Assembly: GCA_002495025.1 (NCBI GenBank) | Contig: DADP01000037.1 | Coordinates: 9,743-40,985 of the forward strand | DNA length: 31,243 bases | Direction: 5' to 3' | From: Desulfurococcaceae archaeon UBA285 | GTDB lineage: Archaea; Thermoproteota; Thermoprotei_A; Sulfolobales; Desulfurococcaceae | Made by a program: the position numbers and the translations under genes | Part shown: positions 1 to 7,311 of the stretch, piece after piece | Numbering within the stretch: the first letter of the stretch is position 1 | Layout of the letters: every line of letters starts with the position of its first letter | The notes under the pieces: generated by a model | Seen by the model: the letters and a program-made list of their open reading frames with translations, nothing else | What the model was told of the DNA's origin: nothing | The model's database searches: none

Positions 1-237
1 GACCCAGGCCCCGAGAAAATAGCAATTGAGAGAGCGGCATCTAAATACAATATTCCACTGAGAGCACTAGTAGTGAAAATGGATATGAAAGAAGCTATTA
101 CAACAATGAAGAAAGAAATAGTAGAAGCATGTGAACGCGCATTAAACCACATTGAGAGAATAATAGAAGAAAACACTCCACAAAATGCAACGGTAATAAT
201 AGCGGGTATTGGAAATACAATGGGAATACCTGGGTAG
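1..237 (+). CDS. 3' end of an archaeal protein of unknown function (possibly DUF1512)
   Basis: An open frame enters from the left edge and stops with TAG at 235-237, giving 78 C-terminal residues that begin DPGPEKIAIERAA and end AGIGNTMGIPG. The segment alternates charged helices with a hydrophobic strand (ATVIIAGIG) and a Gly-rich end. No catalytic motif is visible. The GxGNTxGI ending recalls the archaeal DUF1512 family, but this is recognition from memory on a fragment and is weak. The next gene begins a few bases after the stop, so the two are probably co-transcribed. The start and most of the protein lie outside the window. Confidence 0.6.
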   Translation, partial: DPGPEKIAIERAASKYNIPLRALVVKMDMKEAITTMKKEIVEACERALNHIERIIEENTPQNATVIIAGIGNTMGIPG

Positions 238-246
238 GTGGATAAC

Positions 247-516
247 ATGATAAAACTACAACTCCCACCCGATATAATCTGGTTAATAGTAATCCTAATA
301 CTAATAATCTACCTAGTCTACGATACATATACCAGGAAACCAAAGAAAACAGAGAAAATAATTAGAGAACGACTAGTCTGTACTAAATGTGGATACATAG
401 TAGAAAGAGAATTCGAACCAGGAGACTTCATAGGACTAGTAAAGGGAAAATGCCCCTCTTGCGGAGGAGACTTAAAGATAAAAGCAATCTACGCTATTGA
501 AAAAGAAAAACTTTAA
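247..516 (+). CDS. Small membrane-anchored zinc-ribbon protein
   Basis: An 89-residue protein. Residues about 8-25 (DIIWLIVILILIIYLVY) form one transmembrane helix, followed by a basic stretch (TRKPKKTEK) and a cytoplasmic zinc ribbon with two CxxC knuckles, CTKC and CPSC. A GTG at 238 is also in frame, but GGTGG at 236-241 sits as a Shine-Dalgarno 5 nt before ATG 247, so I choose ATG. The gene follows the upstream stop by only 9 nt, which suggests an operon and perhaps partnership with that protein. Its stop codon lies inside the likely TATA box of the 5S rRNA gene. No specific function can be given; it could be a metal-binding scaffold or a nucleic-acid-binding anchor. Confidence 0.75.
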   Translation: MIKLQLPPDIIWLIVILILIIYLVYDTYTRKPKKTEKIIRERLVCTKCGYIVEREFEPGDFIGLVKGKCPSCGGDLKIKAIYAIEKEKL

Positions 517-519
517 AAA
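511..519 (+). promoter_or_regulatory. Probable TATA box of the 5S rRNA gene
   Basis: The sequence CTTTAAAAA is preceded by a purine-rich BRE-like GAAAAA and lies about 28 nt before the 5S rRNA 5' end, the normal archaeal spacing. It overlaps the TAA stop of the upstream small gene. This suggests the 5S is transcribed on its own, away from 16S/23S, as is common in Crenarchaeota. Confidence 0.5.
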
Positions 520-543
520 CCCCTTCAACAAATAGAGTGAAAA

Positions 544-676
544 CGGCACCCGACCCGGCCATAGTGGCCGGGCAACACCCGGTCTCGTCAGATCCCGGAA
601 GTTAAGCCGGCCACGTCGGGGTGGCCGTGAGGTCCGCGAGGCCTCGCAGCCGCCCCGAGCTGGGATCGGGTGCCGT
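544..676 (+). rRNA. rrf: 5S ribosomal RNA
   Basis: A GC-rich block of about 133 nt stands out from the AT-rich surroundings. The ends CGGCACCCG and CGGGTGCCG pair as helix I. The interior has the archaeal 5S hallmarks: CCCGGCCATAGTGGCCGGG (helix III region), then ACACCCGGTCTCGT and CCCGGAAGTTAAGCC. The 5S is unlinked to 16S/23S in this window, which fits crenarchaea. The exact termini may be off by 1-3 nt. A TATA-like box lies about 28 nt upstream and a strong hairpin lies 22 nt downstream. Confidence 0.95.
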
Positions 677-697
677 TACACTTCTAAACTTCACTAT

Positions 698-761
698 TAC
701 TTCTAGACAACACCTTAATTGATGAAAACTTCTTGGTTGGAAAAGGTGTTGTCTAGAAGTA
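698..761. repeat. Perfect 19-bp inverted repeat (26-nt loop) downstream of 5S rRNA
   Basis: TACTTCTAGACAACACCTT at 698-716 is matched exactly by its reverse complement at 743-761, with a 26-nt loop containing TTGATGA. The stem is not followed by a T run, so it is not a classical intrinsic terminator. It could be a 3' processing or stabilising hairpin of the 5S transcript, a structured small RNA, or a remnant of a short inverted-repeat element. No flanking target duplication was seen. Confidence 0.85.
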
Positions 762-879
762 TACGTGTATGTAAATAAACTGTGATAAAGAATACGTGTT
801 TTCTATTGGTGTTTAGAGGTATATAATTTAATAACCCTAATTTAACCATTATACTAGATACAATGTGTTTGGTGATTAA

Positions 880-1167
880 ATGGTTAAGTTTTGCCCCAAG
901 TGTGGCTCTATAATGGTGCCTACTAGAAAGAATGGGAAAATCTATATGAAGTGTACTAGGTGTGGTTATGAAGTAGAAGTAAAAGAAGAGAAGGGTAGAA
1001 AAGACAGTATTACATATCAAATTGAAGCTAATAAGAGAGTTGCAACAGCAGTTGCAAGCGAGGCAAAGGAGAGGAAGTTGACCGAGGAAGAACGCGAAAT
1101 GCTTAGTGAGTTCTACGAGATATTCCTTGAGGAGTTTGAAAAAGAAGAAGAATCATCAGAAGAATAG
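880..1167 (+). CDS. TFS/RPB9-like N-terminal zinc-ribbon protein (half-length)
   Basis: A 95-residue protein that begins FCPKCGSIMVP and continues to KCTRCGYEVE, the N-terminal zinc ribbon typical of archaeal TFS (RpoM) and eukaryotic RPB9. The second, TFIIS-type C-terminal ribbon with its acidic cleavage hairpin is absent. In its place residues about 48-95 form a charged helix rich in Glu (LTEEEREMLSEFYEIFLEEFEKEEE). It therefore probably cannot stimulate RNA cleavage; it may bind RNA polymerase without that activity, or do something else. A TATA-like TATAATTTA lies at 822-830 and GGTGATTAA precedes the ATG. ABCE1 follows 120 bp downstream on the same strand with its own SD. Confidence 0.7.
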   Translation: MVKFCPKCGSIMVPTRKNGKIYMKCTRCGYEVEVKEEKGRKDSITYQIEANKRVATAVASEAKERKLTEEEREMLSEFYEIFLEEFEKEEESSEE

Positions 1168-1287
1168 TCAGCTCTGTTTTTATCGTCATAAATCAGAGCC
1201 GTCACCACTCTTCATCCCGTATTAAATAGTGTTTATACTTGCTTTTATCCCATAATTGATTTTAAAGTATAGTGAGGTGCTTACAGC

Positions 1288-3096
1288 TTGGTTAGAGTAG
1301 CAGTTGTAGATAGAGACTACTGCAAGCCGAGTAAGTGTAATTTAGAGTGTATAAGGTTTTGCCCTGTAAATAGAAGTAGAAAGAAGAAGGCAATTGACTT
1401 AGCAGAGGATAGGTCGAGAGCTATTATTTATGAAGACACTTGTGTTGGTTGTGGTATATGTATTAAAAAGTGTCCATTCAATGCCATCTCGATCGTTAAC
1501 CTACCAGATGAATACGAGAAAATGCTTATTCATAGATATGGAGAAAACATGTTTAAACTATATGGTCTGCCAGCTCCTAGAACCGGTCAAATACTGGGTA
1601 TTATTGGTCAAAACGGTGCTGGTAAATCAACAAGTATAAAAATACTCTCCGGTCAGATAAAACCCAATCTAGGTAGACTAGTCAATCCACCCGAATGGGA
1701 CGAGGTAATAAAGGCTTTTAGAGGTACAGAGATACAAGCATACCTTTCAAAACTAGCTTCCGGCGAGATCAAGGCAGTTGTTAAACCACAATACATTGAA
1801 CACGCTAGAAGAGTACTCAAAGGTACAGTGAGAGAACTCCTTACTAGAGCCGATGAAACAGGAAACTTCAAAGAGGTAGTATCTGCACTCGCACTAGAAA
1901 AACTCCTAGATAAAAACATAGGGGAATTGAGTGGTGGAGAACTACAAAAACTCCTTGTTGGAGCAGTATTATTGAAAAACGCTAATGCATACTTCTTTGA
2001 CGAGCCTTGTAGCTACCTCGATGTAAGAGAGAGGGTTAGAGTTGCAAAAGCTATTAGAGAGTTTAGTAAACCAGAGAAAAACTACGTGGTTGTAATAGAA
2101 CACGACTTAATGATCCTCGACTACTTAACAGACAATATAACAGTTATATATGGTGAGCCCGGAGTATACGGTATAACCTCTAAACCATACAGTACCCGTG
2201 TTGGAATAAACAACTACTTAAAGGGCTATCTACCAGCGGAAAACATGAGAATAAGAGACTACGAGATAAAGTTTAGAATAACAGTTAAAGGAGAAGTAAG
2301 AGAGGAAAACCCATACCCGGTACTCGCATGGAGCGACATGGAGTTCCAGTATCAACCAGGTGGATTTAAACTCTCGGTAGAAGGCGGCGAGCTACACGTA
2401 GGCGAAGTAGTTGGCATTGTAGGCCCTAATGGAATAGGTAAAACAACATTTATAAAACTATTGAGTGGCGAGTTAAAACCCTCTAGTGGAGAAGTATTAA
2501 TTACTGCTTCAAATGTCAGTATAAAACCACAAGAAGTTTCGCCAAAAATATTCACGGAGGAAACAGTTCTAGGTAATTTAAAAGCAGCCTCTCCACAAGC
2601 AGTCGACCCTACATCGTGGTTATACCTCGAACTCGTAAAGAGATTGAAATTAAATAGACTACTCGAGAGAAGAGTAGACGAGCTCAGTGGAGGAGAACTA
2701 CAAAAACTAGCAGTAGCAGTTTCATTGGCAAGAGACGCTGATCTATACTTCCTAGACGAGCCATCAGCATACTTAGATGTAGAAGAGAGAATTAGTGTTG
2801 CTAAAGTAATCCGTAGAATAATAGAAGAAAAGCATAAAGCAGCCATCGTTGTAGAACACGACTTACTCTTCCAAACATACGTGAGTGATAAGGTAATGGT
2901 GTTTTGGGGCTCGCCTAGTATAGAGGGAAAGTCTACTAAACCACTAGATCTACGTGATGGCTTAAACAACCTACTAAGAAACCTCGATATAACTGTCCGT
3001 AGAGATCAAGAGACTGGAAGGCCAAGAATTAATAAACCAGACTCTGTATTGGATAGAGAACAGAAGCAGCGTGGTATATACTTCGCTGTTGATTAA
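1288..3096 (+). CDS. Ribosome-recycling ATPase ABCE1 (Rli1)
   Basis: A 602-residue soluble twin-ATPase that splits archaeal 70S ribosomes into subunits after termination. An N-terminal pair of 4Fe-4S sites is visible in the Cys clusters YCKPSKCNLECIRFCP and TCVGCGICIKKCP (about residues 11-62). The first nucleotide-binding domain has GQNGAGKST near residue 107, LSGGE and a Walker B ending FFDEP. The second repeats this with GPNGIGKTT, LSGGE and FLDEP. Length and order match the family with nothing missing. The start is TTG 1288, with GAGGTG about 9 nt upstream. A T5 run directly after the stop probably terminates the transcript. Confidence 0.97.
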   Translation: MVRVAVVDRDYCKPSKCNLECIRFCPVNRSRKKKAIDLAEDRSRAIIYEDTCVGCGICIKKCPFNAISIVNLPDEYEKMLIHRYGENMFKLYGLPAPRTGQILGIIGQNGAGKSTSIKILSGQIKPNLGRLVNPPEWDEVIKAFRGTEIQAYLSKLASGEIKAVVKPQYIEHARRVLKGTVRELLTRADETGNFKEVVSALALEKLLDKNIGELSGGELQKLLVGAVLLKNANAYFFDEPCSYLDVRERVRVAKAIREFSKPEKNYVVVIEHDLMILDYLTDNITVIYGEPGVYGITSKPYSTRVGINNYLKGYLPAENMRIRDYEIKFRITVKGEVREENPYPVLAWSDMEFQYQPGGFKLSVEGGELHVGEVVGIVGPNGIGKTTFIKLLSGELKPSSGEVLITASNVSIKPQEVSPKIFTEETVLGNLKAASPQAVDPTSWLYLELVKRLKLNRLLERRVDELSGGELQKLAVAVSLARDADLYFLDEPSAYLDVEERISVAKVIRRIIEEKHKAAIVVEHDLLFQTYVSDKVMVFWGSPSIEGKSTKPLDLRDGLNNLLRNLDITVRRDQETGRPRINKPDSVLDREQKQRGIYFAVD

Positions 3097-3101
3097 TTTT
3101 T
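3097..3101 (+). terminator. T-run terminator after ABCE1
   Basis: A run of five T follows directly on the TAA stop. Archaeal RNA polymerase can terminate at short U tracts without a hairpin. The FBP aldolase promoter lies about 45 nt downstream. Confidence 0.35.
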
Positions 3102-3144
3102 ACATGGATGTATCAATATCCAAGACCATCCTTCCCCATAAAGA

Positions 3145-3152
3145 TTTATAAG
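3145..3152 (+). promoter_or_regulatory. TATA box of the FBP aldolase/phosphatase gene
   Basis: TTTATAAG lies about 45 nt before the ATG at 3190. It predicts a start of transcription near 3174 and a short leader containing the SD GGTG (3181-3184). The same TATA octamer recurs at other promoters in this window. Confidence 0.5.
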
Positions 3153-3189
3153 CATTGATATGATATTTTAAAAGCGTATAGGTGTTATA

Positions 3190-4329
3190 ATGACCGAGAA
3201 AATAACTCTTTCTGTAATAAAAGCAGATGTTGGAAGTATAGCTGGACACCACTCTCCTCACCCCGACCAACTAGCAGCCGCAACAAAAATACTTGCAGAA
3301 GCCAAACAGAAAGGTATTATTATAGACTTCTACGTAACAAATGTTGGAGACGACATCCAGTTAATTATGACTCATACTAAGGGCCCAGACCACCCAGACA
3401 TCCATGGACTAGCATGGGACGCGTTTAAAGCAGCTGCAAAAGTTGCCCGTGAATTAAAACTCTACGCGGCTGGACAAGACCTCTTATCAGAGGCGTTTTC
3501 CGGTAATGTTAGAGGTATGGGTCCTGGTGTAGCAGAGCTTGAAATGGAGGAGAGAGTAGCTGAACCCGTTATTACGTTCCACGCTGATAAAACCGAGCCT
3601 GGTGCATTCAACCTACCGATCTTTAGAATATTTGCTGATCCATTCAATACAGCTGGATTAGTCATAGACCCCAAGATGCATGATGGATTTGTATTTGAAG
3701 TATACGATGTAATGGAGGGTAGAAGTGTATTAATGAAGTCTCCAGAGGAAATGTATGATATTCTAGCATTAATTGGTACAACCGGTAGATTTGTAATTAG
3801 AAGAGTTTATAGAAAAAGCGATAATCTACTAGCGGCAGTTGTAAGTGTTGAGAGATTGAATTTAATGGCTGGTCGATATGTTGGTAAAGACGACCCAGTA
3901 GCAATTGTTAGAGCACAACACGGTCTACCAGCAGTTGGTGAAATCCTAGAAGCATTTGCATTTCCACACTTAGTAGCCGGGTGGATGAGGGGTAGCCACT
4001 TCGGCCCATTAATGCCAGTACCACTAAGATACGCCAAGGTTACAAGGTTTGACGGCCCACCACGTGTTATAGCTCTTGGCTGGAATATAAGTAGAGGCAG
4101 GTTGATTGGGCCCGTAGACCTATTCGACGATGTAGCATACGATGAAACAAGGAGAATAGCTCAGTTAATAGCAGAATACATGAGGAGACATGGTCCATTC
4201 ATGCCACACAGACTTGGACCAGAGGAAATGGAGTATACAACACTACCAGATGTACTCCAGAAGTTAAAAGATAGATTTGTAAAAGCCGAAGACGCGTATA
4301 AAGTAGTTAAGAAAGAACACTCACTATAG
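3190..4329 (+). CDS. fbp: Bifunctional fructose-1,6-bisphosphate aldolase/phosphatase
   Basis: A 379-residue type V enzyme, the unidirectional gluconeogenic catalyst of archaea. It condenses dihydroxyacetone phosphate with glyceraldehyde 3-phosphate and dephosphorylates the product to fructose 6-phosphate. The family signature SVIKADVGSIAGHH is at residues 8-21, with VGDDIQLIMTHT, AAGQDLL and the metal-binding KTEPGAFNLP following. The aldolase residues are in GRYVGKDDP: Tyr230 and Lys233, matching the Schiff-base Tyr/Lys pair of the Sulfolobus enzyme. Length is normal. The ATG has GGTG 5 nt upstream. Triosephosphate isomerase lies 41 bp downstream, so two consecutive gluconeogenic steps are adjacent. 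Confidence 0.96.
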   Translation: MTEKITLSVIKADVGSIAGHHSPHPDQLAAATKILAEAKQKGIIIDFYVTNVGDDIQLIMTHTKGPDHPDIHGLAWDAFKAAAKVARELKLYAAGQDLLSEAFSGNVRGMGPGVAELEMEERVAEPVITFHADKTEPGAFNLPIFRIFADPFNTAGLVIDPKMHDGFVFEVYDVMEGRSVLMKSPEEMYDILALIGTTGRFVIRRVYRKSDNLLAAVVSVERLNLMAGRYVGKDDPVAIVRAQHGLPAVGEILEAFAFPHLVAGWMRGSHFGPLMPVPLRYAKVTRFDGPPRVIALGWNISRGRLIGPVDLFDDVAYDETRRIAQLIAEYMRRHGPFMPHRLGPEEMEYTTLPDVLQKLKDRFVKAEDAYKVVKKEHSL

Positions 4330-4331
4330 TC

Positions 4332-4337
4332 TTTTTT
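4332..4337 (+). terminator. T6 run between fbp and tpiA
   Basis: Six T lie just after the fbp stop and 33 nt before the next ATG. It may terminate part of the fbp transcript, but no clear separate promoter is visible before tpiA, so read-through is likely. Confidence 0.3.
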
Positions 4338-4370
4338 CCACAATAAATACTTTGTCTCGAGGCGTGGTAT

Positions 4371-5075
4371 ATGCGCCCTATTCTAGCAGTAAATTACAAG
4401 GCGTATTATCCACATAGTTTTGGAAAACATGCGCTTGAACTAGCTAGAGCGGCGAAGAAAATTATTGAGGAATACGATGTAGAAGTAATTCTAGCACCAC
4501 CATTCACCGAGTTGAAGAGTGTGCTTGAAGAAGTTAAAGGAACGGGGATAAAGGTATATGCTCAACACGCAGATCCGCTGGAGCCAGGTGCTATAACAGG
4601 CTATATTCCACTAGAAGGCCTTAAAGAACTGGGAATACATGGAGTTATCATTAACCACAGTGAGCATAGATTAAAACTAGCTGATATCAACTACTTGGTA
4701 AAGAAGGCTCATACACTGGGCTTAGAAGTACTTGCATGTGCAGATGTGCCCGAGACAGGTGCAGCTATAGCTGTACTCGGTCCAGACATGGTTGCTGTTG
4801 AACCACCCGAGTTGATTGGTACTGGTATTAGTGTGAGTAAAGCTAAACCAGAAGTTATAACCAATAGTGTTGAGTTAATTAGAAGAGTTAATCCAAATGT
4901 AAAGATATTAACTGGTGCAGGTATTTCAACAGGTGAAGACGTCTATATAGCAATAAAACTAGGCACGATCGGTGTATTAGTAGCATCTGCTATTGTCAAG
5001 GCAAAAGACCCATATAGCGTCATGAAAGACATGGCTGAAAAAGCCGTTCTAGCCTTCAAAGAAATATCCAAGTAA
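4371..5075 (+). CDS. tpiA: Triosephosphate isomerase
   Basis: A 234-residue archaeal-type (short, tetrameric in characterised relatives) isomerase interconverting dihydroxyacetone phosphate and glyceraldehyde 3-phosphate. Catalytic residues are visible: Asn8 and Lys10 in VNYKAY, His96 in INHSEHR, and Glu144 in AVEPPELIGTG. The phosphate-binding loop lies in TGAGISTGED near the C-terminus. The ATG has GAGGCGTGG just upstream. It sits between FBP aldolase/phosphatase and an intron-containing tRNA-Thr 39 bp downstream, with which it may be co-transcribed, because no good TATA box is visible between them. Confidence 0.97.
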   Translation: MRPILAVNYKAYYPHSFGKHALELARAAKKIIEEYDVEVILAPPFTELKSVLEEVKGTGIKVYAQHADPLEPGAITGYIPLEGLKELGIHGVIINHSEHRLKLADINYLVKKAHTLGLEVLACADVPETGAAIAVLGPDMVAVEPPELIGTGISVSKAKPEVITNSVELIRRVNPNVKILTGAGISTGEDVYIAIKLGTIGVLVASAIVKAKDPYSVMKDMAEKAVLAFKEISK

Positions 5076-5114
5076 AAAACAAAAACCCCTTACTCTAATT
5101 CTTTTTGTATAGAT

Positions 5115-5215
5115 GCCGCCGTAGCTCAGCCTGGTAGAGCGCCGGCCTCGTAAGGTTTACTAGAGACCGGAGTCGAGAGAGCCGGTGGACGCGGGTTCAA
5201 ATCCCGCCGGCGGCT
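5115..5215 (+). tRNA. tRNA-Thr (CGT), with intron
   Basis: Acceptor arms GCCGCCG and CGGCGGC pair, with discriminator T5215. The D arm is GTAGCTCAGCCTGGTAGAGC and the T arm GCGGG-TTCAAAT-CCCGC. The anticodon stem CCGGC/GCCGG is split by a 27-nt insertion. Removing 5153-5179 gives the loop CTCGTAA with anticodon CGT (5149-5151), reading ACG threonine codons. U73 fits archaeal tRNA-Thr. CCA is not encoded. The 3' end abuts the stop codon of the convergent pyruvate kinase gene with no spare base. Confidence 0.93.
5153..5179 (+). other. tRNA-Thr intron (27 nt, position 37/38)
   Basis: Exon nucleotides CTCG (32-35) pair with intron CGAG as a 4-bp central helix. This leaves 3-nt bulges TA|A and AG|A, a bulge-helix-bulge as cut by the archaeal splicing endonuclease. 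Cleavage after the second bulge base yields exactly the canonical 37/38 junction. Confidence 0.85.
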
Positions 5216-6631
5216 TTACACTACAATTTCAACTCTTATTTCATGTATGTTTATACCGCGTTTTGAATAGGATTTGACTACTATATCTCCAATTTTCAAG
5301 TAGCCTATTGTTTTCAATTTACTGTATACTTCTTCAACTCCTTTCTCGTAGTCATCTGATTCAACGAGTTTGCCTGATAAGTCTACGGGGTTGACTCCAT
5401 AGTATATAGTTGACTTCTCGAGTAGTTTTCTATTCCAACTTCCCACGTAGACTGGAATTAGAGGTCTATACCTAGACAACAATGGAATTATATTTCCCGT
5501 CTTTGTATATGCAATAATTGTTCCATGTAGGCTTTCAGCTAGGTGTATAAGTCCCTGAGCGTATTTCTCCATGAGTGACTCAGCTGTTAATTCTCTTCTG
5601 AATTCTTCGAGTGTGGAATGGGGGAGGTTGTTTAATGCAGCTGATATTATTGTTTTAGCCCATTTAATTGTTTCAACAGGGTATTTACCAATTGCTGTTT
5701 CACTAGTTAATAATATGGCGTCTGCAAGACTGTGTACTATATTGTATAATCCAACAACGTCGCTTCTACTAGGTCTATTGTTTTCAATCATGGATTCCAG
5801 GATATCGGTGGCTACTATTACTGGTTTTCCATGTTTAACAGTTGTTTTAATTATCTTGTCTTGTAGGACTGGAATTAATTCTATTGGGAAGTGTACTCCT
5901 AGATCTCCCCTTGCTACTAGTATTGCATCAGATGCTTCTACGATTTTTTCGAGGTTGGAGAATCCACTGTGTGTCTCTATTTTTGAAATGACTCCTGTAC
6001 TGCAATTTAACTGTGCTAATAGGTCTCTTACAAGTAAAACATCTTTTTCACTTCTAACATAGCTTAAAGCAATATAGGTGAATTCATCGCTACAAGCATA
6101 TTTTATTAATTCAATATCACTACTCGTTAGAAAACCAGTTGGTAGGTCTTTTCTAGGAACAACAATTTTTCTACCAGGTTTTAAAACACCTGTAGTGACA
6201 ACTAGGCATTTAGCGTAGTCTCTACTAGATTCTACAACTCTCATTTCTACTTCTCCGTCTCCATAGAGAATAGTATCTCCAGGTGTGAGAATATCAAATA
6301 ATTCGTGTTTACTAACAACTAGTATTTTTTCGCCTTGAAATTCTTGCTTCTTGGATTCCAGGGTTATTGTTATGAAATCGCCTTTTTTCACTGTAATGGC
6401 TTCAGTGTTCTCTGTTCTTGTCTGGGGGCCTGGTATATCTCCCATTATAGATACTATCGTGTCTAGTTCGCGAGAGGCTTTTCTAATATTTTCAACTATG
6501 TTATGCCATTCACTTGGGTTTCCAAAGGCAAAGTTTATTCTGAACCCAGATACTCCGTGTTTAATTAAATCATAGATTACTTCGTAGTTATTTGAAGAGG
6601 GACCTATTGTAGCAATTACTTTAATACTCAA
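5216..6631 (-). CDS. pyk: Pyruvate kinase
   Basis: A 471-residue enzyme of the pyruvate kinase family (phosphoenolpyruvate + ADP to pyruvate + ATP), the last glycolytic step. Motifs in order: KVIATIGPSS at the N-terminus, RINFAFG (RLNFSHG in the family), GDIPGPQTRTE, the catalytic ISKIETHSG, VARGDLGVHFP, then VATDILESM and LTSETAIGKYP. The motifs are recognisable but diverged. A longer frame starts at TTG 6637, but GGTG lies 7 nt before TTG 6631 (MSIKVIATIGPSS), so I choose 6631. Its promoter is probably the TTTATAAG at 6699-6706 read leftward. It is convergent with and touches tRNA-Thr. Confidence 0.92.
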   Translation of the reverse strand: MSIKVIATIGPSSNNYEVIYDLIKHGVSGFRINFAFGNPSEWHNIVENIRKASRELDTIVSIMGDIPGPQTRTENTEAITVKKGDFITITLESKKQEFQGEKILVVSKHELFDILTPGDTILYGDGEVEMRVVESSRDYAKCLVVTTGVLKPGRKIVVPRKDLPTGFLTSSDIELIKYACSDEFTYIALSYVRSEKDVLLVRDLLAQLNCSTGVISKIETHSGFSNLEKIVEASDAILVARGDLGVHFPIELIPVLQDKIIKTTVKHGKPVIVATDILESMIENNRPSRSDVVGLYNIVHSLADAILLTSETAIGKYPVETIKWAKTIISAALNNLPHSTLEEFRRELTAESLMEKYAQGLIHLAESLHGTIIAYTKTGNIIPLLSRYRPLIPVYVGSWNRKLLEKSTIYYGVNPVDLSGKLVESDDYEKGVEEVYSKLKTIGYLKIGDIVVKSYSKRGINIHEIRVEIVV

Positions 6632-6698
6632 AAGCAAACACCATTTAAAGTTGATTTACACCCATATTGAAACGTGTTGAATTTCCTAGTAATAAACA

Positions 6699-6706
6699 TT
6701 TATAAG
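6699..6706. promoter_or_regulatory. Near-symmetric TATA box between pyk and the Trp/Glu micro-ORF
   Basis: TTTATAAG reads CTTATAAA on the other strand, so it is TATA-like both ways. Leftward it lies about 70 nt before the pyk start. Rightward it predicts initiation near 6727, just before a GGGGATG and the GTG of the micro-ORF at 6740. BRE assignment from sequence alone is ambiguous. Confidence 0.45.
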
Positions 6707-6739
6707 TCGTGTCTTATAACGTGGATTTGGGGATGAAGT

Positions 6740-6823
6740 GTGAAGTGGTGGCTAGAAGAGGAATGGGAAGAGGAGTGGGAAGAGGAAGAGTGGGAAGAAG
6801 AAGAATGGGAAGAAGAGTGGTAG
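6740..6823 (+). CDS. Possible 27-residue Trp/Glu-repeat peptide (micro-ORF)
   Basis: A purine-rich tract encodes, from GTG 6740 to TAG 6821-6823, a peptide of only Met, Lys, Leu, Trp and Glu. It starts MKWWLEEEW and continues as EEEW/EEEEW repeats, with Trp at 3, 4, 9, 13, 18, 23 and 27. If helical, the Trp residues form one stripe. Support for expression: a TATA-like box at 6699-6706 and a GGGGATGA Shine-Dalgarno 4-5 nt before the GTG. It ends 2 nt before the stop of the convergent cgi121. Another frame (ATG 6733 to 6831) would give an Arg/Gly-rich 32-residue peptide, but its SD is worse. It could also be a non-coding low-complexity tract. Confidence 0.35.
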   Translation: MKWWLEEEWEEEWEEEEWEEEEWEEEW

Positions 6824-6825
6824 AG

Positions 6826-7311
6826 CTATAGAAGCGTTAAAAGAAATCTAATGTTTTTTACCAATGGCTTTACAAATCCTGTCCCTACACTTCTATAGTC
6901 TAGTGGAGTGCATTCACTAGTATTTTGTGGAATACAATCTACTCCAAGAATATAGTATTGTTTTCTCTCTTCTACTTCATCACCTAGAATTTTAACAACT
7001 TCGCTTATTTGACTAGTTCCCGTAGCTAGCATTGCTAGTAAGAGGCCTTTATTACGTATTCTTTCTAATTCACTAGAGTAGATTTTATATGCTAGTGCAG
7101 CTTGGATCAATTGGAGTGGAGTTTCAATAATGTTTTCTGGTATGATGGAGACTGGGTCTTCTGGTTTAATTCCACGGTATTCTATTTCTTTTTTGAGGTC
7201 TCCAGTAATGTTTTTACAGGAGTAGAGGTATATACGTAGAGATGTATTTCTCCAGCCTAGTAAAACCTCGATGTATTCATTTCCAATAGTGTATTTAAGC
7301 ACCAGCCTCAC
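6826..7311 (-). CDS. cgi121: KEOPS complex subunit Cgi121
   Basis: A 161-residue protein resembling Cgi121, the KEOPS subunit that binds tRNA for N6-threonylcarbamoyladenosine (t6A37) synthesis by Kae1. The family signature is clear near residues 85-110: SELERIRNKGLLLAMLATGT followed by SQISEVVKILG, matching the LSGTRQI-xEAIK-xxG core. The protein starts at GTG 7311, 17 nt inside the 3' end of the S17e gene, with GGAG 6 nt upstream, so translation is probably coupled. The N-terminal third is poorly conserved, as usual for the family. A threonine codon ending in G, read by the nearby tRNA-Thr, is among the ANN codons that use t6A. Confidence 0.78.
   Translation of the reverse strand: MRLVLKYTIGNEYIEVLLGWRNTSLRIYLYSCKNITGDLKKEIEYRGIKPEDPVSIIPENIIETPLQLIQAALAYKIYSSELERIRNKGLLLAMLATGTSQISEVVKILGDEVEERKQYYILGVDCIPQNTSECTPLDYRSVGTGFVKPLVKNIRFLLTLL

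Noticed and set aside
717..742. C/D box sRNA in the loop of the 698-761 hairpin
   Set aside because: A C-box-like TTGATGA is present but no D box follows at a usable distance.
5571..6062. 163-codon plus-strand frame inside pyruvate kinase
   Set aside because: Antisense shadow; the pyk motifs define the real frame.
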